NCBI RefSeq assembly: GCF_003755175.1
Contig: NZ_RKHX01000005.1
Location: 1 to 64,000 of the forward strand
DNA from: Cellulomonas sp. PhB150
GTDB lineage: Bacteria; Actinomycetota; Actinomycetes; Actinomycetales; Cellulomonadaceae
Length of the DNA: 64,000 nt
Direction: 5' to 3'
A model generated the notes under the pieces. That model saw nothing but the letters and a program-made list of their open reading frames with translations, ran no database searches and was not told the origin of the DNA. Of the stretch, positions 8,667 through 18,500 are shown in pieces. The translations under genes were made by a program, and so were the position numbers. Numbering within the stretch: position 1 is the stretch's first letter; each line of letters starts with the position of its first letter.

Positions 8667-9266
8667 ATGAGTCGAGGCAGGTGGGCCCTGGTGCCGGCGC
8701 TGTGCGTCGCCCTCGTGGCCGGATGCACGTCGTCGGACCCGGCTCCGGTCGCGGCGACGACGAAGGCCTCCACCCCTGCCCCCTCCCCGACCCCGACGGC
8801 GACCAGCGAGGTCCAGGACCTCTCGAGCAGCGATCTCGGGATCGTGTTCGAGGACGTCCCGTCCCTGACGGGCGCCGAGGCCGAGGTGTACAACCTGCTC
8901 TCGAGCTACCAGACCGAGTACTGGCGCACGATGACCACCAACGCCGTCAGCCCGTCGTTCTCGGTGCTCGCCTCGGGTGACGTGCAGGCGACGATGAAGG
9001 GGATCGTCAAGACGAACAAGGCCGGGTCGATCGACCTCGGCGGGGTGTTCAGCACGACGATCAGCGACGTCGCGGTCGACGGCGAGAAGGCCACCGCCGC
9101 GGTCTGCGACGACTACGCGAAGATGACCGTGAAGGACCCGAACGGCACCTACACCCCGGCACAGGTCGGGTACGGCGTGCCGCGGCACAAGGACGTGACG
9201 GTGACGCGTGGCCCGAGCGGAACGACGTGGATGGTGCAGACCGTGAAAGTGGAGGGCTCATGCTGA
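8667..9266 (+). CDS. Lipoprotein of unknown function
   Basis: Protein of 199 residues. The ATG at 8667 is preceded by a GAGG ribosome site and gives a clean lipoprotein signal: MSRGR, a hydrophobic stretch, and lipobox VAGC at about residues 18-21. A Thr/Pro/Ala linker follows, then a globular part with the pattern of short secreted actinobacterial proteins (NTF2-like alpha+beta: LLSSYQTEYWRTMTTN, then alternating strands to WMVQTVKVEGSC). No family identified with confidence. The next gene starts 7 bases before its stop, so the two are probably co-expressed. Confidence 0.85.
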   Translation: MSRGRWALVPALCVALVAGCTSSDPAPVAATTKASTPAPSPTPTATSEVQDLSSSDLGIVFEDVPSLTGAEAEVYNLLSSYQTEYWRTMTTNAVSPSFSVLASGDVQATMKGIVKTNKAGSIDLGGVFSTTISDVAVDGEKATAAVCDDYAKMTVKDPNGTYTPAQVGYGVPRHKDVTVTRGPSGTTWMVQTVKVEGSC

Positions 9267-10267
9267 GGGCGGCGCTGGCAGTGGTGATCGCGGCATCCGC
9301 CGCGCTGGGGTCGGCCGTGCTCGCGGCCGCTCCCGCGCAGGCGGATGGCACCCCGCCCGTGGTCGGCGGCGAGGGCTCGGCGACGCCGGACACCTCCGGC
9401 GGCGCGATCTCGGTGAAGGTGACGACCAGCGGGACGACGAGCGGCGGGAGCTCGTTCAGCAGCTCGACGAGCGGGCCGACGATCCAGCCGCCGTGCTGGT
9501 TCGAGCGAGGGAAGTCCGGCTACGAGTACTACGAGTTCTACAAGCCGGGCGGCCCGGGGCGCGGGGCGGACACGATCGAGGACTGGGTCTACGGCGGCGG
9601 TCTGCACGACAACTTCGAGGACTACAAGGACATCAAGGACGGCTACTGGTACGAGGTCGCGTGCACGGCGGAGGCCGCCGCGTCCGGGTATCAGTCCACG
9701 TTCTACGTCGAGAACCCCGCGATCTGGGTCGGCCCCCAGGACCCCGCACCGGTCACCCAGGTCGACGTCGACCCCACGGTGCTGCGTGACATCGCCCTGG
9801 ACTACATGGACCTCCCCGTCGGCACGATGCACTGGAACCCCCAGCTGCGGGGATCCGGCGCGACCATCGTCGGCGCCGACACCTGGATCTGGGTCGACGA
9901 CGCCCCGACGACGGCCATGGTCCGCGCCGAGGTGCCCGGCACCTGGGCGCAGATCGACGCCACGCTCACCGGGCTGAAGGTCTCGTCGGACGGCGCGCGG
10001 GAGTCGGCGCAGTGCGGTGGCACCGGGACGGCGTGGGCGTCGGGCGCGCAGAAGTCGTGCAGCATCCAGTTCTCGCGCTCGACCGCGGGCCAGTCCGTCA
10101 AGCAGGGTGAGAAGCTGCCGACCTGGACCGTGACCGCGCAGTCGCAGTGGGCGGCGACGTGGACCTCCTCGGACAACGCGAACCCCGAGGCGCTGACCGT
10201 CGAGCCGCCCGACCCGACGACCGCCGAGATCCCCGTCATGGAGGTCCAGTCGCTCAGCACGAGCTGA
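9260..10267 (+). CDS. Secreted protein of unknown function
   Basis: Protein of 335 residues. The ATG at 9260 has GGAGGG just upstream and lies inside the end of the preceding lipoprotein gene. Residues 1-27 form a Sec signal peptide ending AAPAQADG. A Gly/Ser/Thr linker follows, then a beta-rich globular domain with aromatic clusters (YEYYEFYKPGGPG, GYWYEVACTAEA) and paired cysteines near the end (AQCGG, KSCSIQF). The pairing with a lipoprotein suggests a small cell-surface module. Homologues are common as hypothetical proteins in related actinobacteria, but I cannot give a function. It ends 6 bases from the convergent membrane-protein gene. Confidence 0.85.
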   Translation: MLRAALAVVIAASAALGSAVLAAAPAQADGTPPVVGGEGSATPDTSGGAISVKVTTSGTTSGGSSFSSSTSGPTIQPPCWFERGKSGYEYYEFYKPGGPGRGADTIEDWVYGGGLHDNFEDYKDIKDGYWYEVACTAEAAASGYQSTFYVENPAIWVGPQDPAPVTQVDVDPTVLRDIALDYMDLPVGTMHWNPQLRGSGATIVGADTWIWVDDAPTTAMVRAEVPGTWAQIDATLTGLKVSSDGARESAQCGGTGTAWASGAQKSCSIQFSRSTAGQSVKQGEKLPTWTVTAQSQWAATWTSSDNANPEALTVEPPDPTTAEIPVMEVQSLSTS

Positions 10268-10273
10268 CGCGAC

Positions 10274-10708
10274 TCAGGTCCGGTAGGGCGCGAGCGCCTC
10301 CTCCAGCGCCGCACGCAGGGTGTCGGGGTCCTTGCTCTGCACCAGCATGGGCCGGCCCTCGCGCGGCGTGAGGCCGAGGACCCGCGAGCCCATCGTCGAG
10401 CCGAACGCGCCGCCGATGATCTTGCCCTCGACCTTCTCGCCCGGCTGGGACACGCCCCACGGGTAGAGGTCGGCGAGCGCGACGGTGGTGCGGCCGACGC
10501 GCAGCGTGGTGTCGGTGAGCCGGATGTTGCCGTAGACCCCGGTGCTCCACATCGTGATCGCCGCGATGAGCCCGAGCATGCCGACGAGGATCGTCGCGAA
10601 GACCCACCCGCCGTCGGCGATCGCCAACGCAGCCCAGGCCACCACGCAGATGCCGAGCAGGACGAGCCACGCGCGGCGGCTGGGGGAGCGCTCCTCGTAC
10701 CGGACCAT
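10274..10708 (-). CDS. Small two-span membrane protein, last gene of ESX-like operon
   Basis: Protein of 144 residues starting at the ATG at 10708. Two adjacent hydrophobic spans (about residues 14-50: WLVLLGICVVAWAALAIA and FATILVGMLGLIAAITMW) precede a cytoplasmic PH-like beta domain (IRLTDTTLRVGRTTVALADL, VLGLTPREGRPMLVQSKD) and a final helix TLRAALEEALAPY. The layout resembles DUF3093-type actinobacterial membrane proteins, but the match is from memory of the pattern. It starts 20 bases after the 204-residue gene and shares its orientation, so it may be the end of that operon or an independent neighbour. Confidence 0.75.
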   Translation of the reverse strand: MVRYEERSPSRRAWLVLLGICVVAWAALAIADGGWVFATILVGMLGLIAAITMWSTGVYGNIRLTDTTLRVGRTTVALADLYPWGVSQPGEKVEGKIIGGAFGSTMGSRVLGLTPREGRPMLVQSKDPDTLRAALEEALAPYRT

Positions 10709-10728
10709 CCGGGCAGGGTATCCGGGGC

Positions 10729-11343
10729 TCACAGGACGTCTCCCTGCACCACGCGCTGCGCCTTGGGCAGCAGGCCCGAGTAGGTGCGGTCGAGCACCCA
10801 CATCACCGGCAGCAGCACCTCGGCCAGCGACGCGCTGGCGTCCCACGTGACCGTCGGCGGGCCGGCCGGCGACCGCGGGTGACCGGGCACGGGCCGCAGC
10901 GAGTGCGTGACGACCGCGTCCTTCTCGTCGGCCCGGGTCAGCTCCATCCGGTCCGCCAGCAGGCGACCGCCGGGACGCCACTCCCACGCCCGGCCGCCGG
11001 GGCCGCGCACCGCCAGGCTCCACCGGTCACGCCCGTTGCGCTGCCGCTCGACCTCGACGACGTCCCCGAGCACGACGACGGGCATCACCGTGAACTCCCA
11101 CGCGAACGTGTCCTGCCCCTCGCCGGTCCGCGCGACGCCCCGCGCGACCTCGCGGCCGTCGATCGCGGCGACGAGCTCGCGGTGCTGCCAGCTCAGGTTC
11201 ACCACCGTGCCGACGATCTGCAGGTCGCAGCGCTGCGCGTGCGGCGTGGCCTTCGGCAGGTGCACGAGGTCGCGGAAGCTCAGCGCGTCCTCGACGGCGA
11301 GGGTGCCCGCCTGGCCCAGGGGTGCCCAGGGGTCGAGGGTCAT
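10729..11343 (-). CDS. Hypothetical cytoplasmic protein in ESX-like operon
   Basis: Protein of 204 residues, no signal peptide or membrane span. The sequence is predicted mostly beta, with repeated short strands (DLQIVGTVVNLSWQHRELVA, AWEFTVMPVVVLGDVVEVE) and a final helical part (LAEVLLPVMWVLDRTYSGLLPKAQ). Its ATG overlaps the stop of the WXG-like gene by 4 bases, so it is translationally coupled. No family was recognised. By position it could be a chaperone or an immunity partner of the 485-residue protein; this is inference only. Confidence 0.75.
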   Translation of the reverse strand: MTLDPWAPLGQAGTLAVEDALSFRDLVHLPKATPHAQRCDLQIVGTVVNLSWQHRELVAAIDGREVARGVARTGEGQDTFAWEFTVMPVVVLGDVVEVERQRNGRDRWSLAVRGPGGRAWEWRPGGRLLADRMELTRADEKDAVVTHSLRPVPGHPRSPAGPPTVTWDASASLAEVLLPVMWVLDRTYSGLLPKAQRVVQGDVL

Positions 11344-11630
11344 CGGGCCTCGCGCTCGCGCTCGCGTTCCCGCTCCTCGCGCGCCTCGTCCTCGCGGTTC
11401 TCGGCCTTGCGGGCCTCGCCGCGGACGCGGGCGGCCTCGTCACGCAGGTTGCGCGCGGCGTTCTGGGCGGCGGAGCGCCAGTGCTTGAGCGCGTCGCGCA
11501 CGTCGGTCGCGTTGTCGCAGTCCCAGTCCGGGGAGCTCGCGACCGTCTTCGCGGGGTCCACGCAGCCCTCGACGTCGTTCGCGAGCGTCTCGAGGTCGTG
11601 CGCCTTGGCGTACAGCTCGGTGGAGGTCAT
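11340..11630 (-). CDS. Small helical WXG100-like protein
   Basis: Protein of 96 residues, the size of WXG100 (ESAT-6-like) proteins. It is predicted as two long helices separated near SPDWDCDNATDVRD, with a Trp in the second helix (LKHWRSAAQNAARNL) and a highly charged C-terminal tail of Glu/Arg repeats. The classical central W-x-G is not present, so family membership is tentative. It starts 8 bases after the 485-residue gene and overlaps the next gene by 4 bases. The layout is that of a small secretion partner next to a large substrate. Confidence 0.7.
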   Translation of the reverse strand: MTSTELYAKAHDLETLANDVEGCVDPAKTVASSPDWDCDNATDVRDALKHWRSAAQNAARNLRDEAARVRGEARKAENREDEAREEREREREREAR

Positions 11631-11638
11631 GGCGTCCC

Positions 11639-13096
11639 CTAGAACCAGTTGGCCGGGTTGATCTTGGACTCCTTGATGTCGTCCACGCGGTCGCCGGTCC
11701 AGTCGGCGGCGTCGTCGACGCGGTCGCCCGCCCAGTCGACGGCCTCGTCGGCGGCCTTGGTGATGTCGTCCCAGTGCTCGACGACCTCGGCGCCCGCCCA
11801 GACGAGGCCGGTGACGGCGACGAGGCCGAGCGTGACGGGGTTCGGCGCGATCAGCGCGGCGGTCATCGACGCGTTGAAGGCCGTCTCGGCGTACTCGCCG
11901 ACCACGTGGGCCTTGCCCTTCGTCCCGCCCTCGGACCAGAGCTCGGCGTTCTCCTCGCGGTTGTTCCACAGCCCGACGGCTCCGTCGACCGTGGCGAACG
12001 CGCTCCCGGCCACGCCGGCGACGCGCAGCACGCCCGCGGTCGAGGCCATCGTGCGCAGGCCGGACTGGTTGGCCATCGTCAGCAGGTTGCCCGCCCCGCG
12101 GCCGTAGCTGACGCCCGTCGCCAGGTTGGTCCACGGCCTGCCGAAGGCGACGTTGCCCCAGCCCGCGAGGCGTTGCGCGAGCTGCCCCGAGCTCGTCGTC
12201 CGCAGGATGTCCGAGCCCCAGGTCGTGGCCTTGACGCCCCGCTGGCTCTGCAGCAGCTTCGCGAGCAGCGTGGGCTGGGGCCGGGCCTCCCCGTCGACCA
12301 TGACCGTGAACGGCTTGGTCTTGGCGGACAGCCGGGCGACCCAGTCGTCGAACCCCTCGATGACCGGCGCGGCGCGCAGCAGCATCTTCTGCGTCAGGTT
12401 CGGGACGAACGCACCGGGGTAGGTGAACGTGGTCTTCGCCCGCAGGAGGTTGTTGTCCGCGACGTTGAGCGCGCCGGACAACCAGTTCGCCAGACCCGGC
12501 TTGCCGCTGTTCGCGAGGGACTCGAGCGCGGCGTTGACGCGGTGCTCGCCCAGCCAGCGGGCCAGCGCGGGGCCGCCCTTGAGCAGCACCTGCGTGACCG
12601 TGACGACCGTGGCGTTGCTGGCGGTGATGAGGTTCTGGATGTCGTTGTAGCCGTCGACGAGCGCCTGCGCCTGCTCGGTGTCGTTCATCCCCGCCAGGCG
12701 CTTGACCGCCTCGGCCTCGAGCTGCTCGAACCACTCGCTGAGGTTGGCGGGGTCGTCGTTCTCCCACGCGCCGGCCTGGGTCTTGGTGGCGCGCAGCGCG
12801 AGCGCGGCGTCCTCCACGTGCATCGACTGGCCGGCGATCTCGAGAGCCTGCGGGCCGGTCATCCGCACGCCGCCGAACGACGGGTGCGCCTGGGCCATCT
12901 GCTCGAGCACACCGATGCGCCCGCGCAGGTCCTTCGATGTCTCGCTCGCCCACTCCTCGGCGCCGTTGAGCCCCGCCATGTCGATCCGGGCGTCGAGCGA
13001 CGAGGCGCGGGAGAACAGCGCGGGCAGGTCGGCGGCCAGGTCGTCCAGGGCGACGACCGTCGCGGCCAGGACCTCCTTGTCGACCTTGACCGTCAT
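11639..13096 (-). CDS. Large WXG/LXG-like putative secreted effector
   Basis: Protein of 485 residues. The first 100 residues are helical, with a WXG-type helix-turn-helix look (GLNGAEEWASETSKDLRGR). A long helical middle follows, with hydrophobic patches (VTVTQVLLKGGPALARWLGE, and TLGLVAVTGLVWAGAEVVE near residue 440). The tail has repeated WAGDRVDD / WTGDRVDD units and ends KINPANWF, a tail I associate with WXG-locus proteins of actinobacteria. No catalytic toxin domain is recognisable. The ATG overlaps the stop of the upstream EspG-like gene by 4 bases. The best guess is a type VII secretion substrate; secretion itself is not shown, and no ESX core gene lies in the window. Confidence 0.7.
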   Translation of the reverse strand: MTVKVDKEVLAATVVALDDLAADLPALFSRASSLDARIDMAGLNGAEEWASETSKDLRGRIGVLEQMAQAHPSFGGVRMTGPQALEIAGQSMHVEDAALALRATKTQAGAWENDDPANLSEWFEQLEAEAVKRLAGMNDTEQAQALVDGYNDIQNLITASNATVVTVTQVLLKGGPALARWLGEHRVNAALESLANSGKPGLANWLSGALNVADNNLLRAKTTFTYPGAFVPNLTQKMLLRAAPVIEGFDDWVARLSAKTKPFTVMVDGEARPQPTLLAKLLQSQRGVKATTWGSDILRTTSSGQLAQRLAGWGNVAFGRPWTNLATGVSYGRGAGNLLTMANQSGLRTMASTAGVLRVAGVAGSAFATVDGAVGLWNNREENAELWSEGGTKGKAHVVGEYAETAFNASMTAALIAPNPVTLGLVAVTGLVWAGAEVVEHWDDITKAADEAVDWAGDRVDDAADWTGDRVDDIKESKINPANWF

Positions 13097-13926
13097 GTGG
13101 TCGCCACGCGGTCGACGAGGGCGCGGAGCTCGGCCGACGAGGGCAGCAGGTCGGCCAGCGCGCGCCAGACCTCCCCAGCGCTCACCGGCCGGAAGGTGGC
13201 CGGCGTGTCCGGCGTGATGTCCTGCGCGGTCAGCGGCTCGGCGGGCGCGGAGCGCACCCAGTAGCCGCCGTCGCCGCAGTTCCACAGCGCGACGCCGCGC
13301 GCGTCGGTGGAGACGTCGGGCCCCCACACCATCGTCACGCGCGCGGTCGACTCGAGGTGGGACAGCGTCGCCATGAGCATGAGGCGGTCGGACTCGGCGA
13401 TCTCGCCGAAGAACCGGTCGAGCTGCGCGGTGGCGACGGTCCGGGCGGGTTCCCACTCGCCCTCTGACAGCGACATGGTCTGCACGACGGCGTCGATCGA
13501 GCGCAGCGGCACGGTGAACGGGACCGCCGCGCGGGGCACCTCGTGGCGGCGCAGCCCGACGAGCCGCGCGAGGATCCACAGCAGCTGCGGGAGCTCGTCG
13601 CGGCTGTAGACGGTGGGGGAGCCCGGGCCGTCCTGCGGCCACGGGTCGGTGTACCAGATCGTCTCCTCGCGGACCGCGAGCACCGCGTGCTGAGGACCCT
13701 GGGGCCCGGCTGTCTCGATCGCGCACTCGATCATCGGCTCCGAGACCGTCTGCACGAGGTCGAGGACGAGCGGCGAGATCTGCCCGTCGGCGCCGACCAG
13801 GCCGGCCTCCTCGAGCGAGCGCCGGGTCTCGGCGTCGGCCTCCTCGCCGTTGTGCACGAGCCGCAGCGTCTCGAACTCGTTCTCGTCGAGCTCGATCCGG
13901 TGCCTGACCGCGTCCAGCCGCGCCAT
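13093..13926 (-). CDS. EspG-like ESX-associated protein (tentative)
   Basis: Protein of 277 residues from the ATG at 13926. The opening RIELDENEFETLRLVHNGEE is of the kind seen in EspG proteins (a strand, then a helix sensing a partner), the size fits EspG (about 250-280), and the body alternates strands and helices without signal or membrane segments. EspG proteins are cytosolic chaperones that bind helical ESX substrates. The next gene, overlapping by 4 bases, is a long helical WXG-like protein, which fits a chaperone-substrate pair. It is the first gene of the operon. Assignment rests on pattern and context, not on a residue-level match. Confidence 0.6.
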   Translation of the reverse strand: MARLDAVRHRIELDENEFETLRLVHNGEEADAETRRSLEEAGLVGADGQISPLVLDLVQTVSEPMIECAIETAGPQGPQHAVLAVREETIWYTDPWPQDGPGSPTVYSRDELPQLLWILARLVGLRRHEVPRAAVPFTVPLRSIDAVVQTMSLSEGEWEPARTVATAQLDRFFGEIAESDRLMLMATLSHLESTARVTMVWGPDVSTDARGVALWNCGDGGYWVRSAPAEPLTAQDITPDTPATFRPVSAGEVWRALADLLPSSAELRALVDRVATT

Positions 13927-14027
13927 GCCCGACCCCCTGGTGCCGTTGATGCCTGAGACGTCCGATGTCCGGCAGCACCCTACCGACGCGGGTGCCCCGG
14001 CGCGCCGCGAGGGCCCCCGCGCGCCGC

Positions 14028-14060
14028 GAGGGCCCACCCGCGTGGTGCGGGTGGGCCCTC
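14028..14060 (-). terminator. Terminator after GlsB-like gene
   Basis: Perfect 14-bp inverted repeat 14028-14041 with 14047-14060 and a 5-base loop, starting 10 bases after the stop of the minus-strand GlsB-like gene. A direct repeat of gcgccgcgagggccc (14002 and 14021) overlaps it. Confidence 0.75.
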
Positions 14061-14070
14061 GGCGGGTGGC

Positions 14071-14331
14071 TCAGCGGCGGCTGCGGCCGGCGACGAGCGA
14101 GACGCCGATGACGGCGAGCACGATCTGGATGAGGATCTCGATCCAGTCGATGCCGTCGGTGGTCTTCACCCCGAGCAGCGAGGCGAGCCACGTGCCGAGC
14201 AGGGCCGCGACGATGCCGACGACGATCGTGAGCAGGACCGAGATCTTCTGCCGACCCGGGAGGATCAGGCGTGCGAGGACTCCGATGATGGCGCCGATGA
14301 CGATGGCGCTGATGATGCCGTCAGCAGTCAC
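14071..14331 (-). CDS. GlsB/YeaQ/YmgE family stress membrane protein
   Basis: Protein of 86 residues with the transglycosylase-associated protein signature: three membrane spans (IISAIVIGAIIGVLARLILPG; LLTIVVGIVAALLGTWLASLLG; IEILIQIVLAVIGVSLVAG), each rich in Gly. The GTG start at 14331 has AAGGAG 7 bases upstream. Members are small inner-membrane proteins induced by acid or envelope stress; the molecular role is not known. It is divergent from the SBF-type transporter gene. Confidence 0.92.
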   Translation of the reverse strand: MTADGIISAIVIGAIIGVLARLILPGRQKISVLLTIVVGIVAALLGTWLASLLGVKTTDGIDWIEILIQIVLAVIGVSLVAGRSRR

Positions 14332-14441
14332 GCTGGGCTCCTTGACGTAGGTCTGATCTAGCGGGCAAGCGGACACTACGGGCGGATCGGCCGACGCGCG
14401 CGCTGAACGGTCCCCGTGCCTGGTGGTGCGAGGATTGCGCC

Positions 14442-15458
14442 GTGCCCGACAGCCCCGACCAGCCCTCGCGCGGGCTCGTGGCGACGGTGCGCAGCTGGGT
14501 CGACCCCCTCGTCGTCGCGATCCTTGCCGTGCTGGTCCTGGGGCTCGTGCTGCCGGCCTCCGGGACGGCCGCGGACGTGCTGTCGACCGTGCAGACCATC
14601 GCGATCGTCGTGCTCTTCTTCGGGTACGGCGCCCGCATGCGCACCTCGGAGATCTGGGACGGCCTGCGCAACGGGCGGCTGCAGGGGTCCATGCTCGCCG
14701 CGACGTTCGTCGTGTTCCCGCTGCTCGGTCTGGCCGCACAGCTGCTGCCCGACGCGGTCCTGCGGCCCGAGCTCGCGACCGGCGTCCTGTACCTGTCGCT
14801 GCTGCCCTCCACCGTGCAGTCGTCGGTCGTGTTCACGTCGATCGCGCGGGGCAACATCGCCGGCGCGATCACCGGCGCGACGATCTCCAACGTCGCGGGC
14901 GTCGTCGTGACCCCGCTGCTCGTCGCCCTGCTGCTCGGCGGGAGCGGGGGGGCTTCTGGCTCTGTCGTCGGGATCCTGCTGCAGCTCCTGCTGCCGTTCG
15001 CGGTCGGCCAGCTGGTGCAGCCGTGGATCGGCGGCTGGGTGCGCGCGCACGCCTGGCTGACCCGGCTGACCGACCGGTTCACGATCCTGCTGGTCGCCTA
15101 CACGGCCGTGAGCGAGGCGCAGACGTCCGGCGCGTGGGACCACGTCACGGCGGGGGCCCTCGTCGGGCTCATCGGGGTGTGCGCGGTGCTGCTGGCGGTC
15201 ATGCTCACGCTGACCTGGAACGGCGGGCGTGGCCTCGCGCTGCCCGACCGGATCGCCCTGCTCATGGTCGGGTCGAAGAAGAGCCTGGCCACGGGTCTGC
15301 CGATGGCCGCGGTGCTCTTCACACCGGCCGTCGCGGCGAGCGTCGCGCTGCCCGTGATCGTGTTCCACCAGCTGCAGCTCGCGACGTGCGCGGTGCTCGC
15401 GCGGCGCCTCGCGGCACGCCCGGACGAGCCACCGGATCAGACAAACCCGGGCAAATGA
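14442..15458 (+). CDS. Bile acid:sodium symporter (SBF-like) family transporter
   Basis: Protein of 338 residues with about 9-10 hydrophobic spans and almost no soluble part. The YfeH-like branch of the SBF family is indicated by GYGARMRTSEIWDGL after span 2, SLLPSTVQSSVVFTSIARGN in the first unwound-helix region, and VGSKKSLATGLPMAAVLF in the second. Family members move organic anions with sodium; the substrate is unknown. The GTG at 14442 gives the expected short cytoplasmic N-terminus. It stands alone between the GlsB-like gene and the large secreted hydrolase. Confidence 0.9.
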   Translation: MPDSPDQPSRGLVATVRSWVDPLVVAILAVLVLGLVLPASGTAADVLSTVQTIAIVVLFFGYGARMRTSEIWDGLRNGRLQGSMLAATFVVFPLLGLAAQLLPDAVLRPELATGVLYLSLLPSTVQSSVVFTSIARGNIAGAITGATISNVAGVVVTPLLVALLLGGSGGASGSVVGILLQLLLPFAVGQLVQPWIGGWVRAHAWLTRLTDRFTILLVAYTAVSEAQTSGAWDHVTAGALVGLIGVCAVLLAVMLTLTWNGGRGLALPDRIALLMVGSKKSLATGLPMAAVLFTPAVAASVALPVIVFHQLQLATCAVLARRLAARPDEPPDQTNPGK

Positions 15459-15477
15459 GCGCCCTGGGCAATTTTGT

Positions 15478-15491
15478 TTACCACCTGGTAA
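15478..15491. promoter_or_regulatory. TTACCA-N2-TGGTAA palindrome upstream of secreted hydrolase gene
   Basis: The arms ttacca and tggtaa flank cc, about 95 bases before the TTG start of the 1356-residue protein and 19 bases after the transporter stop. It stands out in a GC-rich background and looks like a dimeric regulator site; the regulator is not known. Confidence 0.5.
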
Positions 15492-15584
15492 CGGGACGGT
15501 GACCGGGACGCGCGATCCCCGTTCCTAGCGTGCGAGGGCCTCCCCATCTGGGCACAGGCTCCTCACAGCGAAAAGGACACCCCC

Positions 15585-18500
15585 TTGCGTCCCACACCAA
15601 CAACGCGGCGGATAGCCGTCGCGTCCGCGGCACTCGCTCTCATGTTCGGAACGCTCACGGTCGCCGGCACCTCCGCCTCGGCCGCTGGAGCGGTGCTCGA
15701 CGGTGACGACTTCACGGTCACCGACCTGGGCGGCACGTACGAGGTCGTGCTCGACCTCGACTCGCCCCTGCCGATGCGGTCCGACGCGCCGACGCTCATC
15801 GTCGACGGCGAGGCCATCGGCCTGGCCCAGCAGTCCGCCGACGGCAAGTCCCTCTCGGTGCTGACGTCCGACCCGGGCGTCAGCAAGGCGAAGAAGGTCC
15901 AGCTCGGCTGGTTCAGCGAGGGCAACACCCCCGCCGGCACCTCGACCGCCGTCGACGGCCCCACCCCCGAGATCGTCGACCCGCAGATCATCACCGACGC
16001 GGCGCCGTCCGACACCCCGGACCCCGCGGACCACGGCACGTACGCGTACACCAAGTCGATCTACTCGTTCGGCAACCAGGCCATCGCGCTCGCCGGCATC
16101 GGCGGCATCCGCGGCGAGGTCGAGGGCAAGATCTACCTCCCGACGACCGGCGGCGCGCGCCCCGTCGTCCTGCTCCTGCACGGCCGCCACACCTCCTGCA
16201 ACGGCTCGGGCGCCAACCCCCTGCGCTGGCCGTGCGGTCCGACCCAGACCAACATCCCCAGCTACGCCGGCTACGACGGCACGGCCGAGGCGCTCGCGAG
16301 CAACGGCTACGCGGTCCTCTCGATCGCAGCGAACGCGATCAACTCCAACGACAACGAGCTCGCGCTCGACCAGGGCGCGCAGGCTCGCGGCCAGCTGATC
16401 CTCGACACGCTGGGCCTGTTCCAGAAGGCCACGAACGGCGAGCCGATCACGCTGCACGACGCGCAGACCGACACTGACGTGACGCTCGCGGACGCGCTGG
16501 ACGGCAACGGCACCAAGCCGGCCGCGCTGATCGACCCCGAGGTCACCGAGATCGCGCCCGCCGACCTCGTCGGCCGCCTCGACTTCCGCAAGATCGGCCT
16601 CATGGGCCACTCGCGCGGCGGTGAGGGCGTGACCTCGGCGGCGACGCTGAACAACGCGCTCGCGCACCCGTTCGACATCGTCTCGATCCTGCCGCTGGCA
16701 CCGGTCGACTTCGGCCGCATGACGGTCCCGAACATCCCCACGATGGTCGTCCTGCCGTACTGCGACGGTGACGTCTCCAACCAGCAGGGCCAGCACATGA
16801 ACGACGACGCGCGCTACGCGTTCGACGACGACGTGCTGCGCTCCAACGTCTGGGTGATGGGCGCCAACCACAACTTCTTCAACACGGTCTGGACCCCCGG
16901 CAAGTACGCGCTGTCCGTGAGCGACGACTGGTCGGGCACGAGCTCCACGTCCGCCCGGGCCACGGACTCCGTGTGCGGTACCGCGGGTGCGGCCACCAGC
17001 ACGAGCATCCGCCTGACGGCCGACCAGCAGTACGACATCGGCACATCGCTCATGTCCGGCTTCTTCCGCCTGACCGTGGGCGGCGAGCAGCAGTTCCTGC
17101 CGATGTTCGACGGCTCGGGCGCGAAGGTCGACACCACGCTGACCTCCGACGTGCGCGTCATGGCCACGCAGCCCGCCTCCGCACGTGCGGACATCCAGAC
17201 CTTCGCCAAGCCCAGCACCTCGGTGCGCATCTACGGCACGGCGACGGCCACGCACTGCGCGAGCCTGTTCGGTCGCACGCTCGCGGCGGTCCTGCCCTAC
17301 TGCTCCACGACCCTCGCCAGCGCGCAGGTCCCGCACTGGACGCCCGCGTCCAACGGCGCCAACGTCCCGGCGACCCCGGTCACGCGCATGGCGTGGACGT
17401 CCGGCACGGGCGAGGTCCGCCTCACCGTCCCGAAGGCCGCGCGCGACGCGTCGGTCTACACCAACCTGTCGCTCAAGCTCGCCGCGGACGAGACCGTCGC
17501 GATCGGCGGCGGCACGGACCTGACGCTCACCGTCGTCGACGGCTCGGGTGCCACGTTCTCCAAGAAGGTCTCCGAGCTCAACGCCAACGCGCTGAACCGG
17601 ATGCCGCAGAGCACCCAGAACCCGACCACGCTCGGCAAGGTCGTCCTCCAGCAGGTCAACCTGCCGGTCGCCGACATGACGGGGGTCGACACGACCGACC
17701 TGCGCGAGGTCCGCCTCACGGCGGCTGTCGGCATCGACGGTCTCGTCACCGGCGGGGCCTACCTGTCCGACCTCGCGTTCGACCGCCCGTCGCTCGGCAG
17801 CCCGCAGGTCAAGACCGAGGTCGCCGTGGGCACCGCTCGCGTCGCGGTCGAGGAGGGCAAGGGCCCCGGCGAGGCGTACGTGCCGGTTCTCCTGTCGGCA
17901 CCGGCGACCGTCCCGGTCACCGCGTTCGTCACGGTCGCGGGCGGCACCACCGCCACGTCCAAGGCGGCCGTCGTCATGGAGAAGGTCACGTTCGCACCGG
18001 GCGAGGTCTGCAAGCCCGTCACGGTCGCCACCTACGGCGACAGCACCGCGAGCGCGGCGGCCTCCACGGCCTTCAAGATCTCGGTGACGAACACCAGCAA
18101 CGCCGTCATGGGCGCCAACGCGTTCGCCCAGCTGGTCGTCCGTGAGGACGACGGGGTCACGGGCACCGCGGTCGCCCTGCCGGCCGTCGGCGTCCAGGGT
18201 GACCCCTGCGCCGAGCTCGCGCCGACCGCCGGGACGCTCACCACGAGCGAGCCGAAGGTCGCGCCCGAGGGCGTCGTCACGGTCACCGGGACGGGCTTCC
18301 GCTCCGGTGAGTCGGTCGCGTTCACGCTCGGCGGCGTGTCCGTCGGGTCGGGCGTCGCGGCGGCGGACGGGACGGTCACGTTCGCGCTGACGGTCCCGGC
18401 CGACACCGCGCTCGGCGCGACGACGGTCTCGGCTGTCTCTGCCGGCACCGGTCGCACCGCGAGCGGCCCGCTCTCGGTCCTGGCCACCACGGCCACGGCG

